This document shows positions 29,449 through 41,830 of a stretch of DNA of 64,000 nucleotides, piece after piece. A program made the position numbers and the translations under genes. Each line of letters opens with the position of its first letter. Position 1 is the first letter of the stretch. The stretch is taken from positions 777,501 to 841,500 of the forward strand of contig NZ_JAKNYM010000002.1 in assembly GCF_022865105.1 (NCBI RefSeq), given 5' to 3'. Under the pieces are notes generated by a model, which was not told the origin of the DNA, searched no databases, and saw nothing but the letters and a program-made list of their open reading frames with translations. Source of the stretch: Sphingomicrobium astaxanthinifaciens (GTDB lineage: Bacteria; Pseudomonadota; Alphaproteobacteria; Sphingomonadales; Sphingomonadaceae).

Positions 29449-30069
29449 ATGCCCTTTCTCGGCCGCTCCCACCTCCTCGCCCCGCTCGTCGCCATCTTCG
29501 CGGCCGCCGACGAGGTGCAAGAGCTCGAGGAGGAGGTCGACGAGGAGATCGGCGAGGTGATCGACGAGATCGAGCGCTTCCTCGCCGACGACCTCGAGGT
29601 GTCCGACGCGCTGATCGACGCGATCCAGCAGGAGGAGGGCAAGGTGCTCGTCGTCTATCGCGACATCACCGGCCTGCCCACGGTCGGCGCGGGGCACCTC
29701 GTGCGGCCCGAGGACAATCTGCGGGTGGGCGACCGCATCACCGAGGCGCAGATGCGCGAGTTTCTCAGGAACGACCTGCGCGAGGCCGAGGACGCGGTGC
29801 GCAAGATCGCCAAGGCGACCCCCTTGAGCCAGAACGAATTCGATGCGCTGGTCGACCTCGTCTACAATGTCGGCCCCGGCAACGTGTCGCCGACCAAGAG
29901 CCCGCGCCTCAACGAGGCGCTCCAGAAGCGCGACTACAAGGCGGCGGCCGAACAACTCCATTACAGCAAGGCGCGCGACGGGCGCCGCGCGGGCGGGCTG
30001 GTCAACCGCTCCGAGCGACGCCGCCGCATCTTTGAGAAAGGCGACTATGGTGATCCGCGTGAAGGCTGA
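29449..30069 (+). CDS. Exported GH24-type lysozyme
   Basis: 206 residues. A hydrophobic N-terminus (about 8-20) is followed by a very acidic, helical stretch (about 21-62), then a T4-lysozyme-like domain. The catalytic triad Glu63, Asp72 and Thr78 has the exact T4 spacing (Glu11, Asp20, Thr26), in EGKVLVVYRDITGLPTVGAGHL shortened here to its key residues. The second half keeps NEFDALVDLVYNVG. It should cut peptidoglycan in the periplasm. Such enzymes are usually phage endolysins, but no phage genes adjoin and composition is host-like. It overlaps the following lipoprotein gene by 23 bases. Confidence 0.88.
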   Translation: MPFLGRSHLLAPLVAIFAAADEVQELEEEVDEEIGEVIDEIERFLADDLEVSDALIDAIQQEEGKVLVVYRDITGLPTVGAGHLVRPEDNLRVGDRITEAQMREFLRNDLREAEDAVRKIAKATPLSQNEFDALVDLVYNVGPGNVSPTKSPRLNEALQKRDYKAAAEQLHYSKARDGRRAGGLVNRSERRRRIFEKGDYGDPREG

Positions 30070-30706
30070 ACTGTTCGCCCTGGCCGGCCTCCTGTCGCTG
30101 GCGGCCTGCCAGGAGGCGCAGGACCCGGCGATGCAGGCGCTCGACGAGGCGCAGGTCGACGGCGCGAAGGTCGCGCCGGGCAGCACGGCGGCGGAGGACT
30201 GCCTGCTCGTCATCTGGGAGGTGCGCGAGCAGGCGGGCGATTTCGGCGGCGATGCCGAGCGCGACTACGACCGCAGCCACGACGAGGCCGCGGGCGGGGC
30301 GATCAGCTGCGCCACCGCGACCAGCGCCTCGCAGTTCGAGAAGACGCTGAAGGCGCTGCGCGATGCCGCCTCGAGCGGCGACCGCGCGGCCACCCTCGCC
30401 GAGGCGGGCATCCCGCTCCTCTTCATCGACGAGGACGGCACCAGCCGCGAACTGACCGAAGTGCGCGCGCTCGAGGAGGCGTTCGACGAGGTCTTCACGC
30501 AAAAGACGCTCGAGCGGATGCGCAGCCTCGCGCTCGAACAGATGACGGTGATCCCCGACAAGGGCGCCTTCTTCGACCTCGGCGCGCTGTGGCTGGTGGT
30601 GCCGGAGACGGGCGCGCGCCCCAAGCTGGTGACGGTCAACAGCCAGGCCGCCGCCGAGGCCGCCGCGGCCGCCGCGCGCGAGGCCGCCGCGGCGCCTGCC
30701 GACTGA
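30047..30706 (+). CDS. Lipoprotein, unknown function
   Basis: 219 residues from the ATG at 30047, with AAAGG six bases upstream, inside the 3' end of the lysozyme gene. A lipoprotein signal ends LSLAAC (Cys near residue 21). The mature part is acidic and has two further cysteines (EDCLLV and ISCATA) that could pair. The C-terminus is a long run of Ala and Glu. No family recognised. Overlap with the lysozyme gene suggests a joint role at the envelope. Confidence 0.7.
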   Translation: MVIRVKAELFALAGLLSLAACQEAQDPAMQALDEAQVDGAKVAPGSTAAEDCLLVIWEVREQAGDFGGDAERDYDRSHDEAAGGAISCATATSASQFEKTLKALRDAASSGDRAATLAEAGIPLLFIDEDGTSRELTEVRALEEAFDEVFTQKTLERMRSLALEQMTVIPDKGAFFDLGALWLVVPETGARPKLVTVNSQAAAEAAAAAAREAAAAPAD

Positions 30707-30811
30707 CCCCGCGCGCCGCCGCGCGTGGTGGCGGCGCCGATTTCATGATATAAAGCAGCGGCTTGCGGCGCGCGCCCGGCGGCGGCGCGCCGCGCTGGAG
30801 GAGCTTTTGAA

Positions 30812-31000
30812 ATGACAAGAGCGGTGGTCTTGGGCGCCGCGGTGGCGGCACTGGGGCTCGCCGCCTGCGCGCCGGTCGAAGGGCAGCGGGTGGCCGCGGC
30901 GTCGGACCGCGCGCGGCCGGCCAGCCCCTATTATCCCGAGGTGGCGACGGTCGCCTACAGCAACGACCCGCTCCCGCGCGGCGCGCAGGAGCTGCCCTGA
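30812..31000 (+). CDS. Very small lipoprotein
   Basis: 62 residues with a well-placed GGAGGAG upstream. The signal MTRAVVLGAAVAALGLAAC ends in a lipobox with Cys19. The rest is short, Ala- and Pro-rich, with SPYYPEVATVAYSNDP. No family recognised. The strong ribosome binding site and signal make it likely real. Confidence 0.65.
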   Translation: MTRAVVLGAAVAALGLAACAPVEGQRVAAASDRARPASPYYPEVATVAYSNDPLPRGAQELP

Positions 31001-31355
31001 GCCCGCGGCGCGCGGCGCGCCGGGGGCGCGGCACTCGAACGTGGGCCGACCCGCGGGATGGTCGGCGAGCGGGCAGCAGCACAAGGCAGGCAGGGCGTCA
31101 TCGCTCGTGTCGACGCCTCGGCTGGTCGAGCGCTCGCGCCGCGCGCCATTGACGCCGCGCCGCGCCTCCTCTAAAGGCGCGCTCGTCCCTGTCGATCCGG
31201 CGATTCCCATCGTCCCTTGGCGCGGACAGAGCTGAACATTGCTCTCATCGGGACGCGGAGGCCTCCCCGACCAATCGGGGTGGGCGCTTCGCTTATGCTC
31301 GTTGGGGCAAAGTAACCGCCGGGGGTTGCCCGGCACGATGAAAGGTGAAGGCTTC
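31001..31355 (+). other. 355-base non-coding gap before rpsL
   Basis: I see no convincing gene here. It holds a candidate promoter (31149-31177) and a hairpin CCCCGA/TCGGGG (31265-31280, loop CCAA) without a T-run. It is probably the leader of the str operon. Confidence 0.5.
31149..31177 (+). promoter_or_regulatory. Candidate str operon promoter
   Basis: TTGACG (31149-31154), a 17-base spacer, then TAAAGG (31172-31177). The -35 is good and the -10 moderate. It would give a leader of about 170 bases before rpsL. Confidence 0.45.
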
Positions 31356-31727
31356 ATGCCCACGATTAACCAGTTGATCCGCAAGGGTCGCACCATCCAG
31401 AAGGCCAAGTCGAAGGTCCCTGCGATGGAACAGAACCCGCAGAAGCGCGGGGTCTGCACCCGCGTCTACACGACGACCCCGAAGAAGCCGAACTCGGCGC
31501 TGCGCAAGGTCGCCAAGGTCCGCCTGACCAACAGCCGCGAAGTCATCTCGTACATCCCGGGCGAAGGCCACAACCTGCAGGAGCACAGCGTCGTGCTGAT
31601 CCGCGGCGGCCGTGTGCGCGACCTTCCGGGCGTGCGCTACCACGTGCTGCGCGGGGTGCTCGACACGCAGGGCGTCAAGGACCGTCGCCAGAGCCGTTCG
31701 AAGTACGGCGCCAAGCGGCCCAAGTAA
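31356..31727 (+). CDS. rpsL: 30S ribosomal protein S12
   Basis: 123 residues, the normal length. Starts [12 protein letters not shown] and contains the decoding-centre loop [17 protein letters not shown], with the lysine that is changed in streptomycin-resistant mutants (Lys43 in E. coli) in the sensitive Lys form. First gene of the str operon; rpsG follows after 116 bases. Confidence 0.98.
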   Translation: MPTINQLIRKGRTIQKAKSKVPAMEQNPQKRGVCTRVYTTTPKKPNSALRKVAKVRLTNSREVISYIPGEGHNLQEHSVVLIRGGRVRDLPGVRYHVLRGVLDTQGVKDRRQSRSKYGAKRPK

Positions 31728-31843
31728 GCGCTGTCGTTCCGGTTGGCTGCCAGCCGGATCCAGGTTGATCGTTCCCCGCTCGCCATCGCTGCCCGGCTGG
31801 AAGCTTGGGCCGGCGAGCCGAGGGAAAAGAAAAGGAATTTCCT

Positions 31844-32314
31844 ATGTCCCGTCGTCGTCGCCCTGAGAAGCGCGTCATCCTTCCCGATCCCAAGTTCGGG
31901 GATCTGGTGCTGTCCAAATTCATGAACTCGGTCATGCTCGACGGCAAGAAGTCGGTCGCCGAGAGCATCGTCTACGGTGCGCTCGACAATGTCGAGGCGC
32001 GCATGAAGAAGGACCCGCTGGGTGTCTTCCACGAAGCGCTCAACAACGTGAAGCCCGCGGTCGAGGTGCGTTCGCGCCGCGTCGGCGGTGCGACCTACCA
32101 GGTGCCCGTCGAGGTCCGCCCCGACCGCGCCCAGGCGCTCGCCATCCGCTGGATGATCGCGGCCGCCCGCGGCCGTCCCGAAAAGACCATGGCCGCGCGC
32201 ATGGCGGGCGAACTGATGGACGCCAGCCAGAACCGCGGCAACGCGGTCAAGAAGCGCGAGGACGCGCACCGCATGGCCGAGGCGAACCGCGCCTTCAGCC
32301 ATTATCGCTGGTAG
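31844..32314 (+). CDS. rpsG: 30S ribosomal protein S7
   Basis: 156 residues from the ATG at 31844, with AAAAGGAA upstream. Begins [20 protein letters not shown] and ends in NRAFSHYRW. It nucleates the 30S head and in other bacteria also represses its own operon by binding the mRNA ahead of rpsG. Here a 116-base gap is available for such a site. Confidence 0.98.
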   Translation: MSRRRRPEKRVILPDPKFGDLVLSKFMNSVMLDGKKSVAESIVYGALDNVEARMKKDPLGVFHEALNNVKPAVEVRSRRVGGATYQVPVEVRPDRAQALAIRWMIAAARGRPEKTMAARMAGELMDASQNRGNAVKKREDAHRMAEANRAFSHYRW

Positions 32315-32382
32315 TTCGCATACCATTTTAACGGGGGGCCGCCCGCGGGCGGCCCACCCACTGATCTTCGGAGACTGATCCC

Positions 32383-34470
<2,088 letters not shown>

Positions 34471-34570
34471 CGGGACTAGCGTAACCGCGAAATAGGCGTT
34501 ATGGGCGGCGCGTCTTTCGGGCGCCCGCCCGCAAAACTGAAGACATACGAACACTGAAAAGAGGCGTATA

Positions 34571-35761
34571 ATGGCGAAGGCAAAATTCGAGCGGAACAAA
34601 CCGCACGTCAACATCGGCACCATCGGTCACGTCGACCATGGCAAGACCTCGCTCACCGCGGCGATCACCAAGACGCTGGCGGAAGCGGGTACCTCGGAAG
34701 CGGTCGATTTCGCGAACATCGACAAGGCTCCGGAAGAGCGCGAGCGCGGCATCACCATCTCGACCGCGCACGTCGAGTATGAAACCGAGAAGCGCCACTA
34801 TGCGCACGTCGACTGCCCGGGTCACGCCGACTATGTGAAGAACATGATCACCGGCGCCGCGCAGATGGACGGCGCGATCCTCGTCGTCTCGGCCGCCGAC
34901 GGCCCGATGCCGCAGACCAAGGAGCACATCCTGCTCGCCAAGCAGGTCGGCGTGCCGACCATGGTCGTGTGGCTCAACAAGGTCGACCAGGTCGACGATC
35001 CCGAGCTGCTCGAACTCGTCGAGCTCGAAATCCGCGAAGAACTCTCGAAGCGCGACTTCGACGGCGACAACATTCCGATCATCGCCGGTTCGGCGCTGGC
35101 GGCGCTGGAAGACAGCAACCGCGAAATCGGCCAGGACGCGATCATGAAGCTCATGGACGCGGTCGACGAGTGGATCCCCGAGCCGGAACGTCCGCTCGAC
35201 AAGGACTTCCTCATGCCGATCGAAGACGTGTTCTCGATCTCGGGCCGCGGCACCGTCGTGACCGGCCGTGTCGAAACCGGCATCGTCAACGTGGGTGACG
35301 AAGTCGAGATCGTCGGCATCAAGGACACCACCAAGACCACCGTCACCGGGGTCGAGATGTTCCGCAAGCTGCTCGACCAGGGGCAGGCCGGCGACAATAT
35401 CGGCGCGCTGATCCGTGGCGTTGGCCGCGACGAGGTCGAGCGTGGCCAGGTCCTCGCCAAGCCGGGTTCGATCACCCCGCACACCGAGTTCGATGCCGAA
35501 GTCTACGTCCTGTCGAAGGACGAGGGCGGCCGTCACACGCCGTTCTTTGCGAACTACCGTCCGCAGTTCTACTTCCGCACCACCGACGTGACCGGTGAAA
35601 TCACGCTGCCCGAGGGCACCGAGATGGTCATGCCGGGCGACAATGTGAAGCTGGGCGTCAAGCTCATCGCGCCGATCGCGATGGACCAGGGCCTGCGCTT
35701 CGCCATCCGTGAAGGCGGCCGGACCGTCGGCGCGGGGGTTGTCGGCTCGATCAAAGCCTAA
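34571..35761 (+). CDS. tuf: Elongation factor Tu
   Basis: 396 residues. It carries aminoacyl-tRNA to the ribosome. P-loop [30 protein letters not shown] and the switch ERGITI are present. The last gene of the str transcript: a strong terminator starts 17 bases after the stop. Only this copy is in the window. Confidence 0.99.
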   Translation: MAKAKFERNKPHVNIGTIGHVDHGKTSLTAAITKTLAEAGTSEAVDFANIDKAPEERERGITISTAHVEYETEKRHYAHVDCPGHADYVKNMITGAAQMDGAILVVSAADGPMPQTKEHILLAKQVGVPTMVVWLNKVDQVDDPELLELVELEIREELSKRDFDGDNIPIIAGSALAALEDSNREIGQDAIMKLMDAVDEWIPEPERPLDKDFLMPIEDVFSISGRGTVVTGRVETGIVNVGDEVEIVGIKDTTKTTVTGVEMFRKLLDQGQAGDNIGALIRGVGRDEVERGQVLAKPGSITPHTEFDAEVYVLSKDEGGRHTPFFANYRPQFYFRTTDVTGEITLPEGTEMVMPGDNVKLGVKLIAPIAMDQGLRFAIREGGRTVGAGVVGSIKA

Positions 35762-35777
35762 TATAGGCCCACACAGC

Positions 35778-35819
35778 CGCGGGGGTCGGTGATTCGTCAT
35801 CGACCCCCGCGATTGTTTT
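35778..35819 (+). terminator. Strong terminator after tuf, TTCG loop
   Basis: A 15-bp stem (35778-35792 with 35797-35811, one G-U pair) closes a TTCG loop, followed by ATTGTTTT. It separates the str transcript from rpsJ and the S10 block. Confidence 0.9.
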
Positions 35820-35987
35820 GAGCCCCGGCCTCGTCGGTGCTCGAGTACAGGTTTCAGGCCCCGTTCAGATGGGTTGCGGTAGAAAACGCATCCAGAAGAA
35901 CAGGGTCTTCGAGTTTTTGGTTTGAACATGTTCGGCCCCGACGGCAGCTGCCAGGGGGGCTTGGCTCTTTCGCATCGGTGAGTGGAA

Positions 35988-36299
35988 ATGGAAACGCAGA
36001 ATATTCGTATTCGTCTGAAGGCCTTCGACCACAGGGTCCTCGATCAGGCGACTGGTGATATCGCCGACACGGCGCGCCGCACGGGCGCTCTTATTCGCGG
36101 TCCGATTCCGCTGCCGACGCGCATCGAGAAGTTCACCGTGAACCGCGGTCCGCACATCGACAAGAAGTCGCGCGAGCAGTTCGAGGTGCGCACCTACAAG
36201 CGCCTCCTCGACATCGTGCAGCCCACGCCGCAGACGGTCGACGCGCTGATGAAGCTCGACCTCGCCGCAGGGGTGGACGTGGAGATCAAACTGGCCTAA
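35988..36299 (+). CDS. rpsJ: 30S ribosomal protein S10
   Basis: 103 residues from the ATG at 35988 ([16 protein letters not shown]). An in-frame GTG two codons upstream is possible. Also a transcription antitermination factor with NusB. Since a terminator precedes it, its own promoter must lie in 35820-35987; I see no strong match there. Confidence 0.98.
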   Translation: METQNIRIRLKAFDHRVLDQATGDIADTARRTGALIRGPIPLPTRIEKFTVNRGPHIDKKSREQFEVRTYKRLLDIVQPTPQTVDALMKLDLAAGVDVEIKLA

Positions 36300-36313
36300 G
36301 GGGCGCGCAGACC

Positions 36314-36423
36314 TTCCCCGAGGGAAGCGTTTGTGAGTCGCCCGGCGCGTGCCGGGCGCCAGCCTTTTCAAGGACTTGCAGCCCTCAAAGCTGCATCTCA
36401 AGGGCCCCGGCCGCGCGCCGGGG
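36314..36423 (+). other. Three hairpins in the 286-base rpsJ-rplC gap
   Basis: TTCCC/GGGAA (36314-36326), GCCCGGC/GCCGGGC (36340-36357, loop GCGT) and CCCCGGC/GCCGGGG (36405-36423, five-base loop). None has a T-run. The gap is far larger than any other inside this operon, so an RNA control element for rplC onward is possible. Confidence 0.4.
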
Positions 36424-36585
36424 CGTTCGAGGCACCGGGATACCGCACGGCACGGCCGTGGTCATGCGTCCCCCGCCTCCTGCCCCATCGGCAGGAACGA
36501 CCCAAGCGGGGGTTCGCACATAGCAACGGGTCGCACGCCCTCTCCGGAATCAACCGGGGCGGGCCTCTGATGGGAGCATAGGATC

Positions 36586-37344
36586 ATGCGCACTGGCGTG
36601 ATCGCGAAGAAAATGGGGATGACCCGCCTGTTCGAGGCGGACGGTCGGCACGTGCCGGTTACCGTCCTGCACCTCGACGGCGTCCAGGTCGTCGGTCGTC
36701 GCGAAAAAGACAAAGACGGTTACACCGCCGTGGCGCTCGGCGCCGGCAAGGCCAAGGCGAAGAACGTCAACAAGCCGCAGCGCGAAGCGTTCGGCAAGGC
36801 CGAAGTCGAGCCCAAGATGCAGGTCGCGGAATTCCGCGTCGACGAGGACGCGCTCCTCGACATCGGCGCCGAGATCTCGGCCGAGCATTTCGTCCCCGGC
36901 CAGAAGGTCGACATCCAGGGCGTGACGCAGGGCAAGGGCTTCGCGGGCGCCATGAAGCGCTGGGGCTTCGGCGGTCTGCGCGCCACCCACGGCGTCTCGA
37001 TCTCGCACCGTTCGCACGGGTCGACGGGTAACCGCCAGGACCCGGGCCGCGTCTTCAAGAACAAGAAGATGGCCGGTCACATGGGCGCGCGTACCCGCAC
37101 CCAGCAGAATCTCGAAGTCGTCCGCACCGATGCCGAGCGCGGCCTCCTCTTCGTCAAGGGCTCGGTGCCCGGCTCGAAGGGTGGCTGGCTGATGGTTTCG
37201 GACGCGGTCAAGCTGCCGCGGCATGCCGACGCGCCCTATCCGGCCGCGCTCAAGTCGGACGCCAAGGCGGACACCAACAATGAAGCTGGCGCCGACCAGA
37301 CTGCCGATGCGGCGGTCGCGGCCGACGAAAGCAAGGAAGGCTAA
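36586..37344 (+). CDS. rplC: 50S ribosomal protein L3
   Basis: 252 residues, some 40 more than E. coli because of an acidic Ala/Asp/Glu C-terminal extension from about residue 220. Starts [16 protein letters not shown]. Contains the loop [21 protein letters not shown] reaching toward the peptidyl transferase centre (key residues WGFGG and HG). Stop to rplD start is 3 bases. Confidence 0.98.
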   Translation: MRTGVIAKKMGMTRLFEADGRHVPVTVLHLDGVQVVGRREKDKDGYTAVALGAGKAKAKNVNKPQREAFGKAEVEPKMQVAEFRVDEDALLDIGAEISAEHFVPGQKVDIQGVTQGKGFAGAMKRWGFGGLRATHGVSISHRSHGSTGNRQDPGRVFKNKKMAGHMGARTRTQQNLEVVRTDAERGLLFVKGSVPGSKGGWLMVSDAVKLPRHADAPYPAALKSDAKADTNNEAGADQTADAAVAADESKEG

Positions 37345-37347
37345 GCG

Positions 37348-37977
37348 ATGAAGGTCAAGGTTCAGACCCTCGATGCGAAAGCAGGCGGCGACGTGCAGCT
37401 CGACGATGCCATTTTTGGCGTCGAGCCGCGCGAGGACATCCTGCACCGCGTCGTCACCTGGCAGCTCGTCAACCGCCGCGCCCCGGCGCGTGCGACCCGC
37501 GAGCGCAGCGATGTCGCGCGCACCGGCAAGAAGTGGGGTCGCCAGAAGGGTGGCGGCACCGCCCGTCACGGCGATCGCAAGGCGCCGATCTTCATCGGCG
37601 GCGGCAAGGCCCACGGCGCCCGTGCCCGCACGTTCAGCTCGAGCCTCAACAAGAAGGTTCGCGCGCTCGGGCTCAAGATGGCGCTCTCGGCCAAGGCCAT
37701 GAACGGCAAGCTGATCGTGCTCGACAACCTCGACATGGGCGGCGAAGCGAAGACCAAGGCGCTCTCGGCCAAGCTCGACAAGCTCGGGCTCGGCAAGACC
37801 AGCCTGTTCATCGACGGCGAAGCGCTCAACGTCGGGTTCGCGCAGGCGAGCGCCAACCTGAAGGGCGTCAACCTGCTGCCGGCGGTGGGCGCGAATGTCT
37901 ACGACATCCTTCGTCACGACACGCTGGTCCTGACCAAGGCCGGCATTGAAAAGCTGGAGGCCCGGTTCAATGGCTAA
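37348..37977 (+). CDS. rplD: 50S ribosomal protein L4
   Basis: 209 residues. The extended loop [21 protein letters not shown] (shortened: [15 protein letters not shown]) lines the exit tunnel. L4 is the known autogenous regulator of S10 operons in enterobacteria; whether it is here is unknown. Its end overlaps rplW by 8 bases. Confidence 0.98.
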   Translation: MKVKVQTLDAKAGGDVQLDDAIFGVEPREDILHRVVTWQLVNRRAPARATRERSDVARTGKKWGRQKGGGTARHGDRKAPIFIGGGKAHGARARTFSSSLNKKVRALGLKMALSAKAMNGKLIVLDNLDMGGEAKTKALSAKLDKLGLGKTSLFIDGEALNVGFAQASANLKGVNLLPAVGANVYDILRHDTLVLTKAGIEKLEARFNG

Positions 37978-38284
37978 GGCAGAGAAGAAAGCGGTCGAGA
38001 ACCGTCATTATGACGTGATCCTCGCCCCCCACATCACCGAGAAGGCGACTCTGGCCGCCGAGCATAATGCGGTGGTGTTCAAGGTGGCGGGCGATGCGAC
38101 CAAGCCGCAGATCAAGCAAGCGGTCGAAGCGCTTTACGGGGTGGAGGTCACCAAGGTGAACACCATCAACGTCAAGGGCAAGACCAAGCGCTGGAAGGGC
38201 AAGCCCTACAAGCGTTCGGACGAGAAGAAGGCGATCATCACCCTCAAGGAGGGCCAGATGATCGACTATACGAGCGGGGTGTAA
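37970..38284 (+). CDS. rplW: 50S ribosomal protein L23
   Basis: 104 residues from the ATG at 37970. It has [12 protein letters not shown] and the [15 protein letters not shown] loop. L23 sits at the tunnel exit and docks trigger factor, SRP and SecYEG. Overlaps rplD by 8 bases. Confidence 0.98.
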   Translation: MAKAEKKAVENRHYDVILAPHITEKATLAAEHNAVVFKVAGDATKPQIKQAVEALYGVEVTKVNTINVKGKTKRWKGKPYKRSDEKKAIITLKEGQMIDYTSGV

Positions 38285-38290
38285 GGACCA

Positions 38291-39124
38291 ATGGCACTCA
38301 AGGCATATAAACCGACCAGCCCCGCCCGCCGCGGGCTGATCCTCGTCGACCGCTCGGGTCTGCACAAGGGCAAGCCCGTCAAGGCGCTGACCGAAGGCAA
38401 GACCAAGACCGGCGGCCGCAACAACAAGGGTCACGTGACCTCGCGCGGCATCGGTGGCGGTCACAAGCAGAAGTATCGCATCATCGACTTCAAGCGCCGC
38501 ACCGCGGGCGAAGCGACGGTCGAGCGGCTGGAATATGATCCCAACCGTTCGGCGTTCATCGCGCTGATCACCTATGCGGACGGCACCCAGAGCTACATCC
38601 TTGCCCCCCAGCGCCTCGCGCCGGGTGACAAGGTGGTCGCGGGCGACAAGGTCGACGTGAAGCCGGGCAACGCGATGAAGATCGGCCAGATGCCGGTCGG
38701 CACCATCGTCCACAACATCGAGCTCAAGCCCGGCAAGGGTGGTCAGATCGCGCGTGCCGCGGGGACCTACTGCCAGGTCGTCGGGCGCGACAAGGGGATG
38801 GTCATCGTCCGCATGAACTCGGGCGAGCAGCGCTACATCCGCTCGGACTGCATGGCTTCGGTCGGCGCGGTCTCGAACCCGGACAACTCGAACCAGACGC
38901 TGGCCAAGGCGGGTCGTACCCGCTGGATGGGCAAGCGTCCGCTCACCCGCGGTGTCGCGAAGAACCCGGTCGACCACCCGCACGGCGGTGGTGAAGGCCG
39001 CACCTCGGGCGGCCGTCACCCGGTCACCCCGTGGGGCAAGCCGACCAAGGGCGCGCGGACCCGCAAGAACAAGCAGACGGATAAGTTCATCATCCGTTCG
39101 CGTCACGCCAAGAAGAAGGGCTAA
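38291..39124 (+). CDS. rplB: 50S ribosomal protein L2
   Basis: 277 residues, the normal length. Has the C-terminal [17 protein letters not shown] motif with the conserved His needed for peptidyl transferase assembly, and [15 protein letters not shown] near the N-terminus. Six bases separate it from rplW and six from rpsS. Confidence 0.99.
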   Translation: MALKAYKPTSPARRGLILVDRSGLHKGKPVKALTEGKTKTGGRNNKGHVTSRGIGGGHKQKYRIIDFKRRTAGEATVERLEYDPNRSAFIALITYADGTQSYILAPQRLAPGDKVVAGDKVDVKPGNAMKIGQMPVGTIVHNIELKPGKGGQIARAAGTYCQVVGRDKGMVIVRMNSGEQRYIRSDCMASVGAVSNPDNSNQTLAKAGRTRWMGKRPLTRGVAKNPVDHPHGGGEGRTSGGRHPVTPWGKPTKGARTRKNKQTDKFIIRSRHAKKKG

Positions 39125-39130
39125 ACGAAC

Positions 39131-39406
39131 ATGGCTCGTTCCATCTGGAAAGGTCCCTTTGTCGAACTGTCGCTTCTGAAGAAGGCGGAAGCGGCGCAGG
39201 AACAGTCGAACGCCAAGCCGATCAAGACCTGGTCGCGCCGCTCGACGATCCTGCCGCAGTTCGTGGGGCTCACGTTCAACGTCTACAACGGCAAGAAATT
39301 CGTGCCGGTCGCCGTCTCCGAAGAGATGGTCGGCATGAAGCTTGGCGAGTTCGCGCCGACGCGCAGCTTCCCGGGCCACGCCGCCGACAAGAAGGGTAAG
39401 CGCTAA
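39131..39406 (+). CDS. rpsS: 30S ribosomal protein S19
   Basis: 91 residues, starting [16 protein letters not shown] and ending in [10 protein letters not shown]. Binds the 30S head with S13. Its TAA overlaps the rplV ATG (TAATG). Confidence 0.98.
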   Translation: MARSIWKGPFVELSLLKKAEAAQEQSNAKPIKTWSRRSTILPQFVGLTFNVYNGKKFVPVAVSEEMVGMKLGEFAPTRSFPGHAADKKGKR

Positions 39407-39783
39407 TGTCGAAGCCCAAGTCTCCCCGCAAGGTCGCCGATAACGAGGCGCTCGCGGTCGGCTCCATGATCCGTGGGTCGGCGCGCAAGCTCAACCTCGT
39501 CGCGGGCCTGATCCGCGGCCGCAAGGTCGAGGACGCGCTCAACATCCTCAAGTTCTCGAACAAGGGGATGGCCGAGGACGCCTACAAGGTGCTCGCCAGC
39601 GCGATCGCCAACGCGGAAAACAACCACAACCTCGACGTGGACTCGCTGGTCGTCGCCGAAGCCTCGGTCGGCAAGTCGCTCACCATGAAGCGTTTCGCGA
39701 CCCGTGCGCGCGGCCGTTCGACCCGGATCGAAAAGCCGTTCAGCCGTCTGCGTGTCGTCGTTCGCGAGCAGGAAGAAGCCTAA
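39406..39783 (+). CDS. rplV: 50S ribosomal protein L22
   Basis: 125 residues. The beta-hairpin tip ([20 protein letters not shown], key RARGR) lines the exit tunnel and is the usual macrolide-resistance site. Overlaps both neighbours by one base (TAATG). Confidence 0.98.
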   Translation: MSKPKSPRKVADNEALAVGSMIRGSARKLNLVAGLIRGRKVEDALNILKFSNKGMAEDAYKVLASAIANAENNHNLDVDSLVVAEASVGKSLTMKRFATRARGRSTRIEKPFSRLRVVVREQEEA

Positions 39784-40487
39784 TGGGTCACAAAAGCTCC
39801 CCCATCGGCCTGCGCCTCCAGATCAACCGGACCTGGGACTCGCGTTGGTTCGCTGAAGGCCAGGACTATGGCCAGCAGCTCCTCGAGGATCTCAAGATCC
39901 GTCGGTTCATCATGGAAGAGCTGCCGCAGGCGGCGATTTCCAAGGTCGTCATCGAGCGTCCGGCCAAGCTGTGCCGCATCTCGATCTACGCCGCCCGTCC
40001 CGGTGTCATCATCGGCAAGAAGGGCGCGGACATCGAGAAGCTCAAGCAGAAGCTGGCGAAGATGACCGACAGCGAGGTCAGCCTCAACATCGTCGAGATC
40101 CGCAAGCCGGAAATCGATGCGCGCCTCGTGGCGCAGGGTGTGGCCGACCAGCTTGAGCGTCGCGTCGCCTTCCGCCGCGCCATGAAGCGCGCGGTGCAGT
40201 CGGCGCTGCGGCTCGGGGCCGAGGGCATCCGCATCACCTGCTCGGGTCGTCTGGGCGGCGCCGAAATCGCACGTACCGAATGGTATCGCGAAGGCCGCGT
40301 CCCGCTGCACACGCTGCGCGGGAACGTCGACTATGCCGAAGCGCAGGCGCACACCGCTTACGGCGTGTGCGGCATCAAGTGCTGGGTCTTCAAGGGCGAG
40401 ATTCTCGGCCACGACCCGCTGGCGCAGGAAAAGCTGATGATGGACGCGCAGACTTCGGGCGTGCGCCCGGCGCGCGACCGTCGATAG
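39783..40487 (+). CDS. rpsC: 30S ribosomal protein S3
   Basis: 234 residues. Starts [20 protein letters not shown] and has the KH-domain [15 protein letters not shown]. Part of the mRNA entry tunnel helicase. The C-terminus is short and basic. Confidence 0.98.
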   Translation: MGHKSSPIGLRLQINRTWDSRWFAEGQDYGQQLLEDLKIRRFIMEELPQAAISKVVIERPAKLCRISIYAARPGVIIGKKGADIEKLKQKLAKMTDSEVSLNIVEIRKPEIDARLVAQGVADQLERRVAFRRAMKRAVQSALRLGAEGIRITCSGRLGGAEIARTEWYREGRVPLHTLRGNVDYAEAQAHTAYGVCGIKCWVFKGEILGHDPLAQEKLMMDAQTSGVRPARDRR

Positions 40488-40499
40488 AGGAATTGTAAG

Positions 40500-40934
40500 A
40501 TGCTGCAACCGAAGCGCACCAAATTCCGCAAGGCCTTCAAGGGCCGCATCCACGGCAAGGCCAAGGGTGGCACCGAACTCAACTTCGGCGCCTACGGCCT
40601 CAAGGCCCTCGAGCCGGAGCGCATCACCGCGCGCCAGATCGAAGCCGCCCGCCGTGCGATCACCCGCCACATGCGCCGCCAGGGTCGCCTCTGGATCCGC
40701 ATCTTCCCGGACCTTCCGGTCTCGAAGAAGCCGGCCGAAGTCCGCATGGGCAAGGGCAAGGGCGCGCCCGAATTCTGGGTCGCCCGCGTCAAGCCCGGCC
40801 GCATCCTGTTCGAACTGGACGGGGTTCCCGGCCCGCTCGCCAAGGCCGCCTTCGAGCGCGCCGCGGAGAAGCTGCCGATCAAGACCAAGGTCGTGGCCCG
40901 CCTCGGCGAGAGCCTGATCGAGGAGAAGAAGTAA
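40500..40934 (+). CDS. rplP: 50S ribosomal protein L16
   Basis: 144 residues, starting [21 protein letters not shown]. Contains the [15 protein letters not shown] stretch and a conserved [12 protein letters not shown] near the site where the YcfD arginine hydroxylase acts in other bacteria. Overlaps rpmC by one base. Confidence 0.98.
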   Translation: MLQPKRTKFRKAFKGRIHGKAKGGTELNFGAYGLKALEPERITARQIEAARRAITRHMRRQGRLWIRIFPDLPVSKKPAEVRMGKGKGAPEFWVARVKPGRILFELDGVPGPLAKAAFERAAEKLPIKTKVVARLGESLIEEKK

Positions 40935-41140
40935 TGGCCAAGATCGACGATCTGAAAGCCAAGACCGACGACCAGCTCGCCGACGAGCTGAGCCAGCTGA
41001 AGAAGGAGCAGTTCAACCTGCGCTTCCAGGCGGCGACCGGTCAGCTTGAAAAGCCCGCCCGCGTCCGCGAGGTGCGTCGCAGCATCGCGCAGATCAAGAC
41101 GCTGCAGAACCAGCGCCAGGCCGAAGCGGCCAAGGCGTAA
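40934..41140 (+). CDS. rpmC: 50S ribosomal protein L29
   Basis: 68 residues, mostly helical, with [27 protein letters not shown] of the family (core LRFQ..TGQL). Located at the tunnel exit beside L23. Starts on the rplP stop (TAATG). Confidence 0.97.
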   Translation: MAKIDDLKAKTDDQLADELSQLKKEQFNLRFQAATGQLEKPARVREVRRSIAQIKTLQNQRQAEAAKA

Positions 41141-41154
41141 AGAGGAGACGAAGA

Positions 41155-41430
41155 ATGCCGAAACGTATCCTTCAGGGAACGGTCGTCTCCGACAAGGGAG
41201 ACAAGACGGTGGTGGTCCGTGTCGAGCGCCGGGTGAAGCACCCGCTCTACGGCAAGATCATCAAGCTGTCGAAAAAGTATCACGCCCATGACGAGAACAA
41301 CGAGATCTCGATGGGCGAGACGGTGCGCATCGAGGAATGCAAGCCGATTTCGAAGACCAAGAGCTGGAAAGTTCTCGATCGCGTCGCGGCGGCCAATCCG
41401 GCCGACCTCGACACCCCGGTCGAAGGCTGA
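41155..41430 (+). CDS. rpsQ: 30S ribosomal protein S17
   Basis: 91 residues. Has [21 protein letters not shown] (core [14 protein letters not shown]) and [19 protein letters not shown]. An AGAGGAG precedes the ATG. rplN starts 31 bases after the stop. Confidence 0.98.
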   Translation: MPKRILQGTVVSDKGDKTVVVRVERRVKHPLYGKIIKLSKKYHAHDENNEISMGETVRIEECKPISKTKSWKVLDRVAAANPADLDTPVEG

Positions 41431-41461
41431 GCAGCGTTAAGGAAGGTAGGAAGGGTCAACC

Positions 41462-41830
41462 ATGATCCAGATGCAATCGAACCTCGACGTTGCGGACAAC
41501 AGCGGCGCCAAGCGCGTCCAGTGCATCAAGGTGCTGGGCGGGTCGAAGCGGCGTTTTGCCAGCGTCGGCGACACGATCGTCGTGTCGGTCAAGGAAGCCG
41601 CCCCGCGTGGCAAGGTGAAGAAGGGTGACGTGCATCGCGCGGTCATCGTCCGCACCGCCAAGGACATTCGCCGCCCCGACGGGACGGTGATCCGTTTCGA
41701 CGGCAATGCCGCGGTCCTCGTCAACAAGAATGAAGAGCCCATCGGCACTCGTATCTTCGGCCCGGTGGTGCGCGAACTGCGCGCCAAGAAGCACATGAAG
41801 ATCATTAGCCTGGCTCCGGAGGTGCTGTAA
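41462..41830 (+). CDS. rplN: 50S ribosomal protein L14
   Basis: 122 residues, the canonical length: [17 protein letters not shown] at the start and [13 protein letters not shown] near the end. Subunit-interface protein. One-base overlap with rplX. Confidence 0.98.
   Translation: MIQMQSNLDVADNSGAKRVQCIKVLGGSKRRFASVGDTIVVSVKEAAPRGKVKKGDVHRAVIVRTAKDIRRPDGTVIRFDGNAAVLVNKNEEPIGTRIFGPVVRELRAKKHMKIISLAPEVL

Noticed and set aside
29449-30069. Lysozyme as sign of a prophage
   Set aside because: No holin, structural, integrase or lysogeny genes are adjacent and the composition is like the host.
31265-31280. CCCCGA/TCGGGG hairpin before rpsL as terminator or riboswitch
   Set aside because: Only six base pairs, no T-run, and no known riboswitch pattern recognised.
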